DNA of 64,000 nt from Candidatus Methylomirabilota bacterium. Lineage in GTDB: Bacteria > Methylomirabilota > Methylomirabilia > Rokubacteriales > CSP1-6. The notes below the pieces were generated by a model. It worked only from the letters and a program-made list of their open reading frames with translations. It was not told the origin of the DNA and did no database searches. Location: contig DASYVT010000121.1 of NCBI GenBank assembly GCA_035936835.1, positions 1-64,000 of the forward strand, written 5' to 3'. Shown here piece after piece: positions 43,627-54,769 of this stretch. The position numbers were made by a program, and so were the translations under genes. Each line of letters begins with the position of its first letter. The first letter of the stretch is position 1.

Positions 43627-45301
43627 CTAGCCAAAGACCCCGCCCATGCGCCCTGCCGCGAGACGGTTGATGATGACCACGCTCAGGGCGGCGACGGCGA
43701 TCAGGATGACGCCGAGCGCGGCCGCCTCGCTCGACGAGCCCGCGATGTAGAAGGCGAAAATGCCGTTGGTGATCATCTCCCAGCCGCCGAGGGCCAGAAA
43801 GAGCACGGCCGAGGCCTCCTGGAGCGAGGTCATGAAGGAGAAGAGGCTGCCCACGACGACGCCCTTCCAGATGAGCGGCAGCGTCACGTCGCGAAAAGCG
43901 CGCAGGCCCGAGGCGCCCACGCTCGCGGCCGCCTCCTCCATCGAGCGGTGGACAAGCTGCAGCGAGGAGTAGGCGCCGCGTACCGTGTACGGCAGGCGCC
44001 GCACCGCCAGCACCAGCGGCATGACGATCCAGTAGGAGGTCAGACCACGGTCGAAGCCCGGCAGGTCGAAGTGGAAGGCGCGGATGTAGGCGATGCCGAT
44101 CGCCGTGCCCGGCACCGCCAGGATCAAGGTGTTCAGCGAGTCGAGCGCCCCGCGCCCCGGCATCGTCGAGCGGCCGAGGATCCAGGCGATGGGCACGCCG
44201 ACGGCGATGCAGAGCACCACCGCGAGCCCCGAGTAGAGGAAGCTGTTGACGATGTACTTCGGGGTCTCGACGATGACGCGCTCGTAATGCTGGAGCGTAT
44301 AGGACAGCGGCAGCGGCGTCAGCGACCACCCCCGGCTGAAGGACGCGAGCGCGACGCCGACGTACGGGATGAAGGACAGCAGCATGAGGACCGAGAGGAA
44401 GGCGACGGCCGCGGCCTGGCGCGGCGGGGAAAGGCGGCGGCGCGCAATGGTTGAGTAAGACAGGGACGAGTAGTCCTTGAGCCCGACCCAGCGGCGAGCT
44501 ACCAAGAGAAAAGCGACGGCTAAGAGCACCATCAGCGCGGAGATGACGATGCCCATCCGGAAGATCCGCCGGTCCACGAACTGGACGATGTTGAGATAGG
44601 CTTGGGGCGCGAGGAGATCCTGGACCCCCAGGATGAGCGGCGTCGCAAAATCGGAAAACGTCCAGATGAAGACCAGGAGCGCGCCCGCGACGTAGCCCGG
44701 CGTGGTCAGCGGCAGGGTGATCGTCCGGAACTTCGTCCAGCCGCGGGCCCCGACGCTCTCGGCCGCCTCCTCGAGCGCGGGGTCGATCTTGCCGAGGGCG
44801 TCCACCACGTTGAGCGTGATCATCGGGAAGAGGTGGAGGGTCTCCACCAGCACCACGCCGTGGATGCCGTACAGGAAGTTGATGGGCTTGAGCATGTCGA
44901 AGAGGTCCATCAGCAGCACGTTGACCGAGCCCGCCCGCCCAAGGATGAACGTGAAGCCGAGCGTCCCCACGAGCGGCGGCGAAATGATGGGGATCAGGGT
45001 CAGGTAGCTGAAGAGCCCCCGGCCCCGGAAGTCGAAGCGCACCAGGAGGAAGGCAACCGCGATCCCGATCACGGAAGACGCCGCGACGGTCGCGACACCG
45101 AGGACGAGCGACTTCCAGAGCGCGCGCAGGTAGAAGCTGTCGGTGAAGAAGCCGGCGAAGTTGGCGAGGGTCAGCCGTCCCGCCTCGTCGGTGACCGCGT
45201 CGTAGAAGATGCGCGCCAGCGGGTAGACGAGGAACAGCGCGAGGAACAGCCAGATGAGCCCGATCCCGAGTGTTGGGCCGAGCGCTCCCTTCGCGCGGGG
45301 C

Positions 45302-45309
<8 letters not shown>
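43627..45309 (-). CDS. Fused two-domain ABC permease (iron(III)/FbpB type)
   Basis: 560 residues from ATG 45309, which overlaps the ATPase stop by 8 bases. Two homologous permease halves (about 60-270 and 350-545), each with an EAA loop (EEAAESVGARGWTKFRTITLPL and EEAAASVGASGLRAFRDVTLPL, broken here only by the quoting limit). About 12 transmembrane helices. This double-permease layout is typical of AfuB/FbpB iron transporters, but related systems move phosphonates, thiamine or putrescine, so the substrate is not certain. Confidence 0.85.
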
Positions 45310-46381
<1,072 letters not shown>

Positions 46382-46384
46382 GGC

Positions 46385-47521
46385 CTACTTCTTCTTCAGG
46401 TCCTCCCATTTGGCCTCGATGTCACTGCGGAAGCGCACCTTGAGCGCGTCGGAACGCTTGGCGGCGACGGCCTCATCGTAGACGTTGGCGACCTCGCGGT
46501 CGAAGTACGAGCGGACTCCACCCGTGAACTCCACGGCCAGCTCCGCCGTCGAGCCGGGCGCGCCCTGGACCTTGAACTTGGGCGTGATCGGGAAGAGCCC
46601 GCGCTCCATGAAGACCTTCTGGCCTCGCTCGGTCAGGAGGAACTCGATGAAGGCCCGCGCCGCTTTCGGGTTGCGCGCGCCGGCCAGGATGGCCATCGGC
46701 TCGGGTGTCACGAAGGCGTACTTGGGCGCGACGAACTTGATGTCGAAGCCCGCCAGCTTCTCCTCGAAAGCCATGTAGGAGGGCACCGCGAAGCCCGCGG
46801 CGAACTCGCCCTTGGCGACGACGGTCGGCACGTCACGGCTGCGCGCCGTGAAGTGTCCCGTGTTGGCGGCCAGGCGCGCCAGCCACTCCCAGCCCTTGTC
46901 CTCGCCGTAGAGCGAGAGCATCACCTCGTACGTCGCGTTCGACGAGGACGAGCGCGTCGGCGCGCACTGGGCGACCTCGCCCTTGAGCTTCGGGTTCAGC
47001 AGGTCGTCCCACTCCTTCGGCTCCGGCGCTCCCAGGCGCTGGATGCGCTTGGGGTTGTACACGAGCCCGTACGGCTCGAGCGCGGTGCCGACCCAGTAGC
47101 CGTCCTTGTCCTTGAGCGGGATGGGCTTGGGCTTGCCGATGGAGGCAGGGATGGACTCCCACGCCGCCTTGGAGATCTCGACCTTCTGGAGGAGCTTCTG
47201 GTCCGCGAGCTTCTCGAAGAGCGCCGACTCGCCGCCCCAGAAGATGTCCACCTCCGGCTTGCCCTTCCACTCCGTGATGCGCCCGTAGGCCAACGGCGTA
47301 CCGGCAGGGATGGCGCTGACCTTGACCGTGACGTTCCACTTCTCCTTCGCGTAGTCGGCGAAGGCCTTGAGCGCCGCGTCGTGGATGAACTTTGACACAG
47401 GGGTGATGAGGTTGAGCTCGCCCTCTATCGGGGCCGGGCCCTGCGCGTAGCTCTGTCCCGCGAAGCCGGCAAGGGCCACCAGCGCGGCCAGCGCCGCCAA
47501 GGCTGCAATGAATCGAACCAT
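46385..47521 (-). CDS. ABC transporter periplasmic binding protein (iron(III)-type family 1)
   Basis: 378 residues from ATG 47521 with AGGAGG 7 bases upstream. Signal peptide 1-26 (ending SYA). The mature part resembles FbpA/AfuA-type proteins (EVDIFWGGESALFEKLADQ, AFIEFLLTERGQKVFMERGL). The adjacent tyrosine pair that binds iron in FbpA is not obvious, so the ligand may differ. It follows glpK after 19 bases and is the first gene of the binding protein-ATPase-permease set. Confidence 0.82.
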   Translation of the reverse strand: MVRFIAALAALAALVALAGFAGQSYAQGPAPIEGELNLITPVSKFIHDAALKAFADYAKEKWNVTVKVSAIPAGTPLAYGRITEWKGKPEVDIFWGGESALFEKLADQKLLQKVEISKAAWESIPASIGKPKPIPLKDKDGYWVGTALEPYGLVYNPKRIQRLGAPEPKEWDDLLNPKLKGEVAQCAPTRSSSSNATYEVMLSLYGEDKGWEWLARLAANTGHFTARSRDVPTVVAKGEFAAGFAVPSYMAFEEKLAGFDIKFVAPKYAFVTPEPMAILAGARNPKAARAFIEFLLTERGQKVFMERGLFPITPKFKVQGAPGSTAELAVEFTGGVRSYFDREVANVYDEAVAAKRSDALKVRFRSDIEAKWEDLKKK

Positions 47522-47540
47522 AAACGCCTCCTTTAACAGG

Positions 47541-49058
47541 TTACGGTTCCGCCCAGCCGCGGGCGCGCTCGACTGCCCGGCGCCAGCCGGCATAGCCCGC
47601 CGCGCGCCCGGCGCTGGCCGCCGACGGCGCGAAGCGGCGCTCGAGGCGCCAGCGGCTCGCAAGGTCGCCCGTCTTCCACAGCCCGGCGCCCACACCCGCG
47701 AGGAACGCGGCGCCCATCCCAGTCGTCTCGGTGACGGCGGGGCGGAGCACCTCGACGTTTAGCACGTCGGCCTGGAACTGGCAGAGAAAGTTGTTGGCCG
47801 CGGCGCCGCCGTCCACGCGCAGCGCCTGGAGCGGCGCGCCCGCCTCGAGCGTCATGGCGTCGAGCACGTCGCGGTTCTGGTAGGCGATCGCCTCGAGCGC
47901 GGCGCGCGCGATATGCGCCTTGGTGGTCCCGCGCGTCAAGCCGACAAGCACGCCGCGAGCGTACGGGTCCCAGTAGGGCGCGCCCAGGCCCGTGAAGGCC
48001 GGCACGAGGTAGACGCCGTCCGCGTCCGCGACGGACTCGGCCAGATCCTCGGTCCCGGCCGCGCTCCCGATGATGCCCAGGCCGTCGCGGAGCCACTGGA
48101 CCACGGCGCCCGCGATGAACACGCTGCCCTCGAGCGCGTAAGTCGCCGCGCCGTCGAGCTGCCAGGCGACGGTGGTGAGGAGCCCGCGCTCGGACACGAC
48201 CGGTTTGTCGCCCGTGTTCAGCAGAAGAAAGCAGCCGGTGCCGTAGGTGTTCTTGGCCATGCCGGGCTCGAAGCAGCACTGGCCGAAGAGCGCCGACTGC
48301 TGGTCCCCGGCGATCCCCGTCACCGGGATACCGGCTGGGAGGGCGCCCGCGGCGGTCTCGCCAGCGCCCGCGGCCGTTTCTCCGAAGAAGCCCGCGGACG
48401 GCCTGACCTCGGGAAGGAGCGCCGCCGGCACGCCGAGCGCCTCGCACAGCGCCTCGTCCCAGCGGAGCGCGCGGATGTCGAAGCAGAGCGTCCGCGAGGC
48501 GTTGGACGGGTCCGTGGCGTGGACGGCGCCGCCGGTGAGCCGCCAGAGGAGCCACGAGTCCACGGTGCCGAAGGCCAGCTCGCCGCGCTCGGCGCGGGCG
48601 CGCGCCCCCGGCACCTCGTCGAGCAGCCAGCGGATCTTGGTGCCGGAGAAGTACGGGTCGAGCATGAGGCCGGTCTTGCGCCTGAACTCGGCCTCGTGCC
48701 CCTCGGACTTGAGGCGCTCGCAGAAGGGCGCCGTCCGGCGGCACTGCCACACGATGGCGCGATGCACGGGGCGGCCCGAGGCGCGCTCCCACAGCACCGA
48801 GGTCTCGCGCTGGTTGGTGATGCCGATGGCCGCGATGTCCGCGCCGGTGACGCGCGCCGCAGACAGCGCTTCGCGAATGGCCTGAGTCGTGGTCTGCCAG
48901 ATCTCCTCGGCGTCGTGCTCGACCCAGCCCGGCTTGGGGTAGTACTGCGGCAGTAGGACGTAGCCGCTTCCCCGGACCGCACCGTCGGGGTCCACGACGA
49001 GCGCGCGGGAGCCCGTCGTGCCCTGGTCCAGCGCCAGGACGAAGCGGCGCGCCGTCAT
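47541..49058 (-). CDS. glpK: Glycerol kinase
   Basis: 505 residues, standard length. N-terminal FGGY ATPase signature [13 protein letters not shown] (9-21), substrate region [25 protein letters not shown] near 80-105, and later [12 protein letters not shown] and [11 protein letters not shown]. Phosphorylates glycerol to G3P. Start ATG overlaps the phosphodiesterase stop by 4 bases, so glycerol released or imported together with glycerophosphodiesters is captured as G3P for GlpD. Confidence 0.97.
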   Translation of the reverse strand: MTARRFVLALDQGTTGSRALVVDPDGAVRGSGYVLLPQYYPKPGWVEHDAEEIWQTTTQAIREALSAARVTGADIAAIGITNQRETSVLWERASGRPVHRAIVWQCRRTAPFCERLKSEGHEAEFRRKTGLMLDPYFSGTKIRWLLDEVPGARARAERGELAFGTVDSWLLWRLTGGAVHATDPSNASRTLCFDIRALRWDEALCEALGVPAALLPEVRPSAGFFGETAAGAGETAAGALPAGIPVTGIAGDQQSALFGQCCFEPGMAKNTYGTGCFLLLNTGDKPVVSERGLLTTVAWQLDGAATYALEGSVFIAGAVVQWLRDGLGIIGSAAGTEDLAESVADADGVYLVPAFTGLGAPYWDPYARGVLVGLTRGTTKAHIARAALEAIAYQNRDVLDAMTLEAGAPLQALRVDGGAAANNFLCQFQADVLNVEVLRPAVTETTGMGAAFLAGVGAGLWKTGDLASRWRLERRFAPSAASAGRAAGYAGWRRAVERARGWAEP

Positions 49059-49879
49059 CGCCCGAGAAGGGTCTTGGCGACGTCAGGCTGGTCGGTGATG
49101 AGGATGGCGGCGCCGGCGTCGATCTGACGCTTCATGCCCGCCGCGTCGTTCACCGTCCAGGCGCCGATCCCGATGCCGGCCGCGCGGGCCTGCGTCACCG
49201 CCGCCGCGTCCACCGCGGTGTGTTCGACTCCGATGAAGCGCACGCCCGCTGAGCGCAGCGTCTGGAGCTCCTCCGCCAGCGACGTCCGTCCGAGCATGCG
49301 GGCCGAGTAGAGCGCGCACGTCGCGACGGCGGGGCGCAGCTCGCGGACACGCCGCCACGTGGACTCCTCGAAGGCCAGGACGACCGTCGAGCCGGCCATA
49401 CCGTGGCGGTCAAGGATGGCCAGCACCTTCTCCTCGATGCCCGGATAGCGCGCGCGCGACGCGTCGACCTTGATCTCGAGGAGCATGCGGCGGAGGCCCT
49501 GCGCCGCCACGGCCGCGACCTCGTCGAGCGTCGGCACGGTCTCCTCCGTCACCGCGCCCGTCCTGTCCTTGACGCGCAGCGCCTTGAGCTCGGCCACCGT
49601 GCGGTCCTTGACTGGACCCGAGCCCGTCGTGGTGCGGTCGAGCGTCGGGTCGTGGATGACGACGACCTCGCCGTCCTTCGAGAGGTGGACGTCGAACTCG
49701 ATGAAGTCGACGCCCAGCGCGACGGCGTTCCGGAAGGCGAGCAGGCTGTTCTCGGGCCAGAGGAGCGCGCCGCCCCGGTGCGCGGCGAGGAGCGTCGCGG
49801 GCTTGTCCTGCGCGCCGGCGGATCCCGCGATCACGGCTACAGCGCCCAGCGCCCAGCCCATCACGAGCAAGATCCGCAT
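49055..49879 (-). CDS. Glycerophosphodiester phosphodiesterase, secreted
   Basis: 274 residues. A signal peptide (1-23, ending GSAGA) indicates export, so it is GlpQ-like in location, unlike cytosolic UgpQ. The GDPD TIM barrel has AHRGG near residue 34, ENSLLAF, the catalytic [17 protein letters not shown] (about 58-74) and DRTTTGSG. It cleaves glycerophosphodiesters to G3P plus an alcohol in the periplasm. It starts one base after the ugpE stop and overlaps glpK. Confidence 0.93.
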   Translation of the reverse strand: MRILLVMGWALGAVAVIAGSAGAQDKPATLLAAHRGGALLWPENSLLAFRNAVALGVDFIEFDVHLSKDGEVVVIHDPTLDRTTTGSGPVKDRTVAELKALRVKDRTGAVTEETVPTLDEVAAVAAQGLRRMLLEIKVDASRARYPGIEEKVLAILDRHGMAGSTVVLAFEESTWRRVRELRPAVATCALYSARMLGRTSLAEELQTLRSAGVRFIGVEHTAVDAAAVTQARAAGIGIGAWTVNDAAGMKRQIDAGAAILITDQPDVAKTLLGR

Positions 49880-49880
49880 G

Positions 49881-50777
49881 TTATTTCTCGCTCTCGACGA
49901 GGCCCTTCACGAACCAGCGCTGCATGAAGAGGATCACGGCCACCGGCGGCAGGAGGGCCATTATGGCCCCGGCCATGATGAGGTTCCACGTCGGCAGCTC
50001 CGTGCCGCTCCGCGGGATCAGCTCCTCGAGCCCGATGACCACGGTACGCATCGCCTCGGTGTTGGTGATCAGGATAGGCCAGAAGTACTGGTTCCAGCCG
50101 AAGATGAAGAGGACGACGAACAGCGCGGCGATGTTCGCCCATGACAGCGGCAGCAGGAACTGGAAGAGGAAGCGCATGGGCCCCGCGCCGTCGAGCTGCG
50201 CTGCCTCGGCGAGCTCGTTCGGGATCGTCATGTAGAACTGTCGGAAGAGGAAGGTCGCCGTCGCCGAGGCCATCAGCGGGATGGTCAGCCCCTGGTAGGT
50301 GTTGATCCAGCCGAGGGTGCCGACGACCTCGTACGTGGACATGATGCGGACGGGCACGGGGAGCATGAGCGTGAGGAAGATCATCCAGAAGCAGAACATA
50401 CGACCGCGGAAGTCGAAGTAGACGATGGCGAAGGCCGACAGCATGGAGATGACGATCTTGCCCACCGCGACCGTCACGCCCATGACGAAGCTGTTGAAGA
50501 GCATCCGGCCCATGTGGGCCTTGCGCCAGGCCTCCGCATAGTTCTCGAGCAGATGCGAGGACGGGTAGAGCCGCGGCGGCCGCTGGACGACCTCCTGGAT
50601 ATCCTGGGTTGAGATCACGAAGGCGTAGTAGAGCGGGAAGACGACCACGGCGATGCAGGCGATGAGCAGCGCGTGGACGATCGCACTCTGCCGCGGGAAC
50701 GGCTTCTTGCTCGGTGCGGCGACCGCGCCGGCCCGCACCCGCGCCTGCTCGAGCTGCCCAACGCCGACGGCGTTCAC
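49881..50777 (-). CDS. ugpE: Glycerol-3-phosphate ABC permease UgpE
   Basis: 298 residues from GTG 50777 overlapping the ugpA stop (GTGA). CUT1-family permease with six transmembrane helices and the EAA loop ELAEAAQLDGAGPMRFLFQFLLPLS (split: ELAEAAQLDGAGPMR near 190). Works with UgpA and UgpB to import sn-glycerol-3-phosphate or glycerophosphodiesters. The identification rests on the clear UgpB homology two genes upstream and the glycerol context. Confidence 0.9.
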   Translation of the reverse strand: MNAVGVGQLEQARVRAGAVAAPSKKPFPRQSAIVHALLIACIAVVVFPLYYAFVISTQDIQEVVQRPPRLYPSSHLLENYAEAWRKAHMGRMLFNSFVMGVTVAVGKIVISMLSAFAIVYFDFRGRMFCFWMIFLTLMLPVPVRIMSTYEVVGTLGWINTYQGLTIPLMASATATFLFRQFYMTIPNELAEAAQLDGAGPMRFLFQFLLPLSWANIAALFVVLFIFGWNQYFWPILITNTEAMRTVVIGLEELIPRSGTELPTWNLIMAGAIMALLPPVAVILFMQRWFVKGLVESEK

Positions 50778-51658
50778 CGATATGTCACTTTCTTCTCGGC
50801 ATACTTGAACTGCAGCATGGTCAAGCCGATCACCAAGGCCATCAGGATGACCGACTGCGCCCCCGAGGAGCCCGCGTTGAGCCCAATGAAGCCGTCCTTG
50901 TAGGCTTTGTAGACCATGATCATCGTCGCGTCCCCGGGCCCACCTTTGGTCACGGCGTCGATGACGCCGAAGGACTCGAAGAAAGCGAAGACCATGTTGA
51001 GGACCACGAGGTAGAAGGTGATGGGCGAGACCAGCGGGAAGGCGATTTTCGTGAAGCGGCGCAGCGGCCCCGCCCCGTCAACGTCGGCCGCCTCGAGCAC
51101 GGCACCGGGGATGGCGAGGAGCCCCGCGACGAAGAAGGCGATGTTGTAGCCGAGGTGCGTCCACGCGGTCGCCGTCACCACGAGGGCCATGGCGACCCAG
51201 CCCTTCAGCAGCCAGTTGAACTCGTAGGCCGTGATGAAGGACAGGAAGTACGGCAGGACGCCGTACGTGGGGTGAAAGATGAAGAGGAAGATGATGCCCG
51301 ACACCGCCGGCGCGATGCCGTACGGCCAGAGCAGCAGCGTGCGGTACGCCGAGAGACCGCGGATCTTCTGGGTGGCGAGCGCCGCCATCAGCAGGGACCC
51401 CGCGACCGCGAGCACGGTCACGCTCCCGGCGAAGACCAGGGAGTTGACGACGCTCCGGTAGTAATCGGGGTCGCCCAGGAGCTTGGCGAAGTTTTCGAGC
51501 CCGATGAAGCGCGTGCTGTCGCCGAAGGGATTCACGCGGTAGACCGACAGCTGGAGCGACTTGAGCGCCGGCCAGAAGAAGAACAGGACGGTGACCGCCA
51601 TCTGCGGGAACACCAGCAGGTATGGCAGCCACCGGCTCCTGAAGACCGTCCGCTGCAT
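50774..51658 (-). CDS. ugpA: Glycerol-3-phosphate ABC permease UgpA
   Basis: 294 residues, CUT1-family permease with six transmembrane helices. EAA loop EAADVDGAGPLRRFTKIAFP near residue 185-205. The N-terminus RSRWLPYLLVFPQMAVTVLFF is typical of UgpA. Starts 18 bases after the ugpB stop and overlaps ugpE. No ugpC ATPase follows, unlike E. coli ugpBAECQ. Confidence 0.9.
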   Translation of the reverse strand: MQRTVFRSRWLPYLLVFPQMAVTVLFFFWPALKSLQLSVYRVNPFGDSTRFIGLENFAKLLGDPDYYRSVVNSLVFAGSVTVLAVAGSLLMAALATQKIRGLSAYRTLLLWPYGIAPAVSGIIFLFIFHPTYGVLPYFLSFITAYEFNWLLKGWVAMALVVTATAWTHLGYNIAFFVAGLLAIPGAVLEAADVDGAGPLRRFTKIAFPLVSPITFYLVVLNMVFAFFESFGVIDAVTKGGPGDATMIMVYKAYKDGFIGLNAGSSGAQSVILMALVIGLTMLQFKYAEKKVTYR

Positions 51659-51676
51659 GCCGTCGCGCCCCCGCGG

Positions 51677-53008
51677 CTACTGCTTGTTAGCCGCCGCGAA
51701 CTCCTTCAGGATCTCGTTGGACTTGGCGACAGCGTCGTCCAGTCCCTGCCTGGTCGTCTTCTTGCCCGCGAAGATGTTTTCCATCTCCGCCTCGATGACG
51801 TCGCGGATCTGGACGAAGTTGCCGAGCCGCAGCCCCTGGCTGTTCGCGGTCGCCTTCCCCTTGGTCAGCTGTGCGAACGCCGTGTACTGGTCCGGGTACT
51901 TCTTGAAGTGATAGCCCGCCTCGAGGTTCTTCACGGCGGTGTTGGAGATCGCGAGGTAGCCGGTCGTGACGTGCCACCACATCTGCTGGTTGGGCTCCGA
52001 GATGAACTTGAGGAACTTGGCCGTGCCGCGGTTCTCGGCGGCCGGCTTGCCCTTCATCACCCAGAGAGTCGCGCCGCCGATGATGGAGGTCGCCTTGGTG
52101 TACGGCGGGCCCCAGAACGGAAGCTGTCCCGTCCCCCACTGAAACTTGACGCCCCGGGTGAAGCCGCCGATGAGCGCCGAGGACTGGATGTACATGGCGC
52201 ACTCGCCGTTGATGAACTTGGGATCCGCGATCCCCTGCCGCCCGCCGTAGGAGTACACGTTGTCCTTCTGCCAGGCGGCCAGCTGGCCGATGTGCTTGAG
52301 GCCGAACTCCTTGTTGATGAGGAGCTGGACGTCGAGGCCCTCGAAGCCGTCGCGCTTGGTCGCGAAGGGCTGGTCGTGCCAGGCGTGCATGTTCTCGACC
52401 ATCGTCCACGAGGGCCAGCCGGTCGAGAAGCCACATTTCGCGGCGCCCGACGCGATAATCTTCTTCGAGTATTCCTCGACCTGCTTCCAGGTCTGCGGCG
52501 GCTTCGATTGGTCGAGCCCCGCCTTCTGGAAAGCGTCCTTGTTGTAGTAGAAGATCGGCGTCGAGGAGTTGAACGGCATGGAATAGAGGTTGCCGTCCTT
52601 CGAGTAGTACCCGACGACCGGCGCGATGAAGTCCTTCCACTCGACCGCGATCTCCTGCTCCTTCATCAGCTGGTACACGGGGAGGACCGCGCCGGAGAGC
52701 AGCATGGTCTGCGTGCCGACCTCGAAGACCTGGACGACGTGCGGCGCCTGCTTCTGGCGGTAGGCGGCGATGGCCGCGGTCAGCGTCTCGGGATAGGTTC
52801 CCTTGCGGAGCGGCTTGACCTCGTACTCCGACTGGCTCTCGTTGAACTGCTTCACGAGCTCGTTGGTGGCATCAACCAGCTGGCCGGTCATGGCGTGCCA
52901 GAAGTGGATCTCGGTCTTGGCCGAGGCCGGCGCGGGCGCGAGAGCAATCACCGCCCACAGGGCGCAAGCCCAGGCGGCCGAGCGCAAGAGGGTCGTGTTA
53001 CGTGGCAT
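51677..53008 (-). CDS. ugpB: sn-Glycerol-3-phosphate-binding protein UgpB
   Basis: 443 residues from ATG 53008 (AGGAGG site 6-7 bases upstream). Signal peptide 1-30. Strong similarity to E. coli UgpB across the mature part: HFWHAMTG, VVQVFEVGT, MPFNSSTPIFYYNKDAF, KCGFSTGWPSW, IIGGATLWVM, TGYLAIS and LRLGNFVQIR all align with the known protein. It captures G3P and glycerophosphodiesters in the periplasm. First gene of the ugp-glpK run, with a promoter and a palindrome upstream. Confidence 0.95.
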   Translation of the reverse strand: MPRNTTLLRSAAWACALWAVIALAPAPASAKTEIHFWHAMTGQLVDATNELVKQFNESQSEYEVKPLRKGTYPETLTAAIAAYRQKQAPHVVQVFEVGTQTMLLSGAVLPVYQLMKEQEIAVEWKDFIAPVVGYYSKDGNLYSMPFNSSTPIFYYNKDAFQKAGLDQSKPPQTWKQVEEYSKKIIASGAAKCGFSTGWPSWTMVENMHAWHDQPFATKRDGFEGLDVQLLINKEFGLKHIGQLAAWQKDNVYSYGGRQGIADPKFINGECAMYIQSSALIGGFTRGVKFQWGTGQLPFWGPPYTKATSIIGGATLWVMKGKPAAENRGTAKFLKFISEPNQQMWWHVTTGYLAISNTAVKNLEAGYHFKKYPDQYTAFAQLTKGKATANSQGLRLGNFVQIRDVIEAEMENIFAGKKTTRQGLDDAVAKSNEILKEFAAANKQ

Positions 53009-53094
53009 GGCTGTCCTCCTCGTCACGGGTAAATCCATGGGGATGCCGACGCCGGTCACGCTACCGGAGACGTGTGTCGATCGCGTTGCGCGCT

Positions 53095-53139
53095 CGCAAA
53101 GTTTGCGCATCGTTGCGCCAAGCGGGACGGACTATAGCA
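53095..53139 (-). promoter_or_regulatory. Extended -10 promoter and operator-like palindrome upstream of ugpB
   Basis: Minus strand: TGC-TATAGT (53139-53131), an extended -10 without a good -35. About 24 bases downstream is the perfect palindrome CGCAAA-G-TTTGCG (53107-53095), within a region carrying three TTGCGC repeats (plus strand, about 53085-53117). A repressor binding here would block elongation into ugpB, as expected for carbon-source or phosphate control. No regulator gene is nearby. Confidence 0.5.
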
Positions 53140-53143
53140 CGAA

Positions 53144-54769
53144 TCAGGGGCCCCGGAACCTCAGGCTCCGGTCCACGCAGCCGCGGTAGGCGTCGAGCTC
53201 GGCGTCGAGCCGGCGCGGGGACCAGCCGAGGAGCGCGCCCATGCGCGAGCCTATCGTCTCGTAGCAGTCGAGGCCGAGGCAGGCGCTCTGGCCGATGGCG
53301 GTGCGCCGCAGGAGAAAGTCCTGGAGCGAGACGGCCATCTCCTCGCCCACCGCATGGTGCAGCTGAGCCAGAATCTCCGCGTTCTGGGGGCACAGCCGCG
53401 CGGTGCCGTCGGGAAGCTTCTTCGCCAGCTCGAGCACGCGCGGGTAGCCCCGGCCGTAGGTCTCCACGAGGATCTGGAGGGTCTCGCGCGACAATCCCGT
53501 CGCAGCGATCTCCTCGGACACGTCCATCCACGCCCGCGCCTCGAGCTTGCCGGCTTCGTCGTCGAGCCCGTCGAGTGTGAGCCCGGCCGTCCGCGAGGGC
53601 ACCCGGCGGCCGAGCGCGCCCATCACGCGATCCCCGACCTCCTCGGCCAGGCTCCTGAAGCAGGTCAGCTTGGTGCCCGTGATGGAAAGGAAGCGGCCTT
53701 CCGGTCCCTCGACCACGACCTTGTGGTCGCGGGAGACCTTGGAGGCGGAGGCGCCCTCCTCGAAGGCCAGCGGCCTCACCCCGGCCCACGTATAGACGAC
53801 CTGGTCGAAAGCCACGCGCGGGTCGGGCAGCGCGGGGCGGACGGCATCCAGCAGGTACTCGACCTCTGTGCGCGTGGCCCAGAGACGGTCCGGGTCGCCG
53901 TCGAAATCGGTGTCCGTCGTGCCGACCATGGAGAACTCGCGCCACGGGATCACGAAGATCATGCGGTCGTCGCCCGTGGAGAGGTAGACGGCCCGGTCCG
54001 TCATGCGCGGCAGCATGCAGTGGATGCCCTTGGTCGTCCGGAGGATGGATCGACCCGCCTCGCTCACGCCCGCCAGCTCGCGCAGGCGGTCGACCCAGGG
54101 CCCGGCGCAGTTCACGATGACTGGGGCCCGCACCGCGTGCACCCGGCCCGTCAGGAGATCGCGCACCCGCACGCCGTCGATGCCGCCGGGACCGCGCGTG
54201 ACCTCTTCCACCTCGCAGTAGTTGTGCACGCGGGCGCCGTGGCGGGCGGCGGACAGCGCGTTCTCGAGGCAGAGCCGCTCGGGGAAGAGCAGGAGGTCGT
54301 CGAAGTAGTAGCCGGCGCCGCGGAGGTCCCGCGCCTGGATGGACGGCTCGAGGGCGAGCGCGTCCACCGCCCGGACCACGCGGAAGCGCTCCCGCTCCTT
54401 GCCCGGCGTCAGGAGGTCGTAGAGCCACATGCCGATGCGAACGGTGATGAGCCCGCGCTTGGAGCCGCGGTAGACCGGGACCAGGAAGGGCAGCGGGCGC
54501 ACGAGGTGCGGCGCCAACCGCTCGAGCGTCTTCTTCTCGCGGAGAGATTCGCGGACGAGCCGGAAGTCGAACAGCTCGAGGTAGCGCAGGCCGCCGTGGA
54601 TAAGCTTGGAGGACTTGGAGGAGGTGCCGGAGGCGAAGTCGCCCTTTTCGAAGAGGGCGACCGAAGCGCCGCGCAGGACCAGGTCGCGCGCCACGCCCGC
54701 GCCCGCCATCCCGCCGCCTATCACCACGGCGTCGAAAGTCGCGGTATCGATCCCGTTCAGCCGGCTCAC
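53144..54769 (-). CDS. glpD: Glycerol-3-phosphate dehydrogenase, respiratory (FAD)
   Basis: 541 residues from GTG 54769, overlapping the HAD gene stop (GTGA). FAD-binding GGGMAGAGVARDL near residue 18, the GlpD signature SSKLIHGGLRYLE near 55, and a C-terminal DAO_C helical domain (about 400-530). It oxidises G3P to DHAP and passes electrons to the quinone pool at the membrane. Located between complex I genes and the G3P uptake genes, joining supply to respiration. Confidence 0.95.
   Translation of the reverse strand: MSRLNGIDTATFDAVVIGGGMAGAGVARDLVLRGASVALFEKGDFASGTSSKSSKLIHGGLRYLELFDFRLVRESLREKKTLERLAPHLVRPLPFLVPVYRGSKRGLITVRIGMWLYDLLTPGKERERFRVVRAVDALALEPSIQARDLRGAGYYFDDLLLFPERLCLENALSAARHGARVHNYCEVEEVTRGPGGIDGVRVRDLLTGRVHAVRAPVIVNCAGPWVDRLRELAGVSEAGRSILRTTKGIHCMLPRMTDRAVYLSTGDDRMIFVIPWREFSMVGTTDTDFDGDPDRLWATRTEVEYLLDAVRPALPDPRVAFDQVVYTWAGVRPLAFEEGASASKVSRDHKVVVEGPEGRFLSITGTKLTCFRSLAEEVGDRVMGALGRRVPSRTAGLTLDGLDDEAGKLEARAWMDVSEEIAATGLSRETLQILVETYGRGYPRVLELAKKLPDGTARLCPQNAEILAQLHHAVGEEMAVSLQDFLLRRTAIGQSACLGLDCYETIGSRMGALLGWSPRRLDAELDAYRGCVDRSLRFRGP

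Noticed and set aside
46385-47521. Firm assignment of the binding protein as iron(III)-specific
   Set aside because: The family match is general and the tyrosine pair that binds iron in FbpA is not evident, so the substrate was left open.
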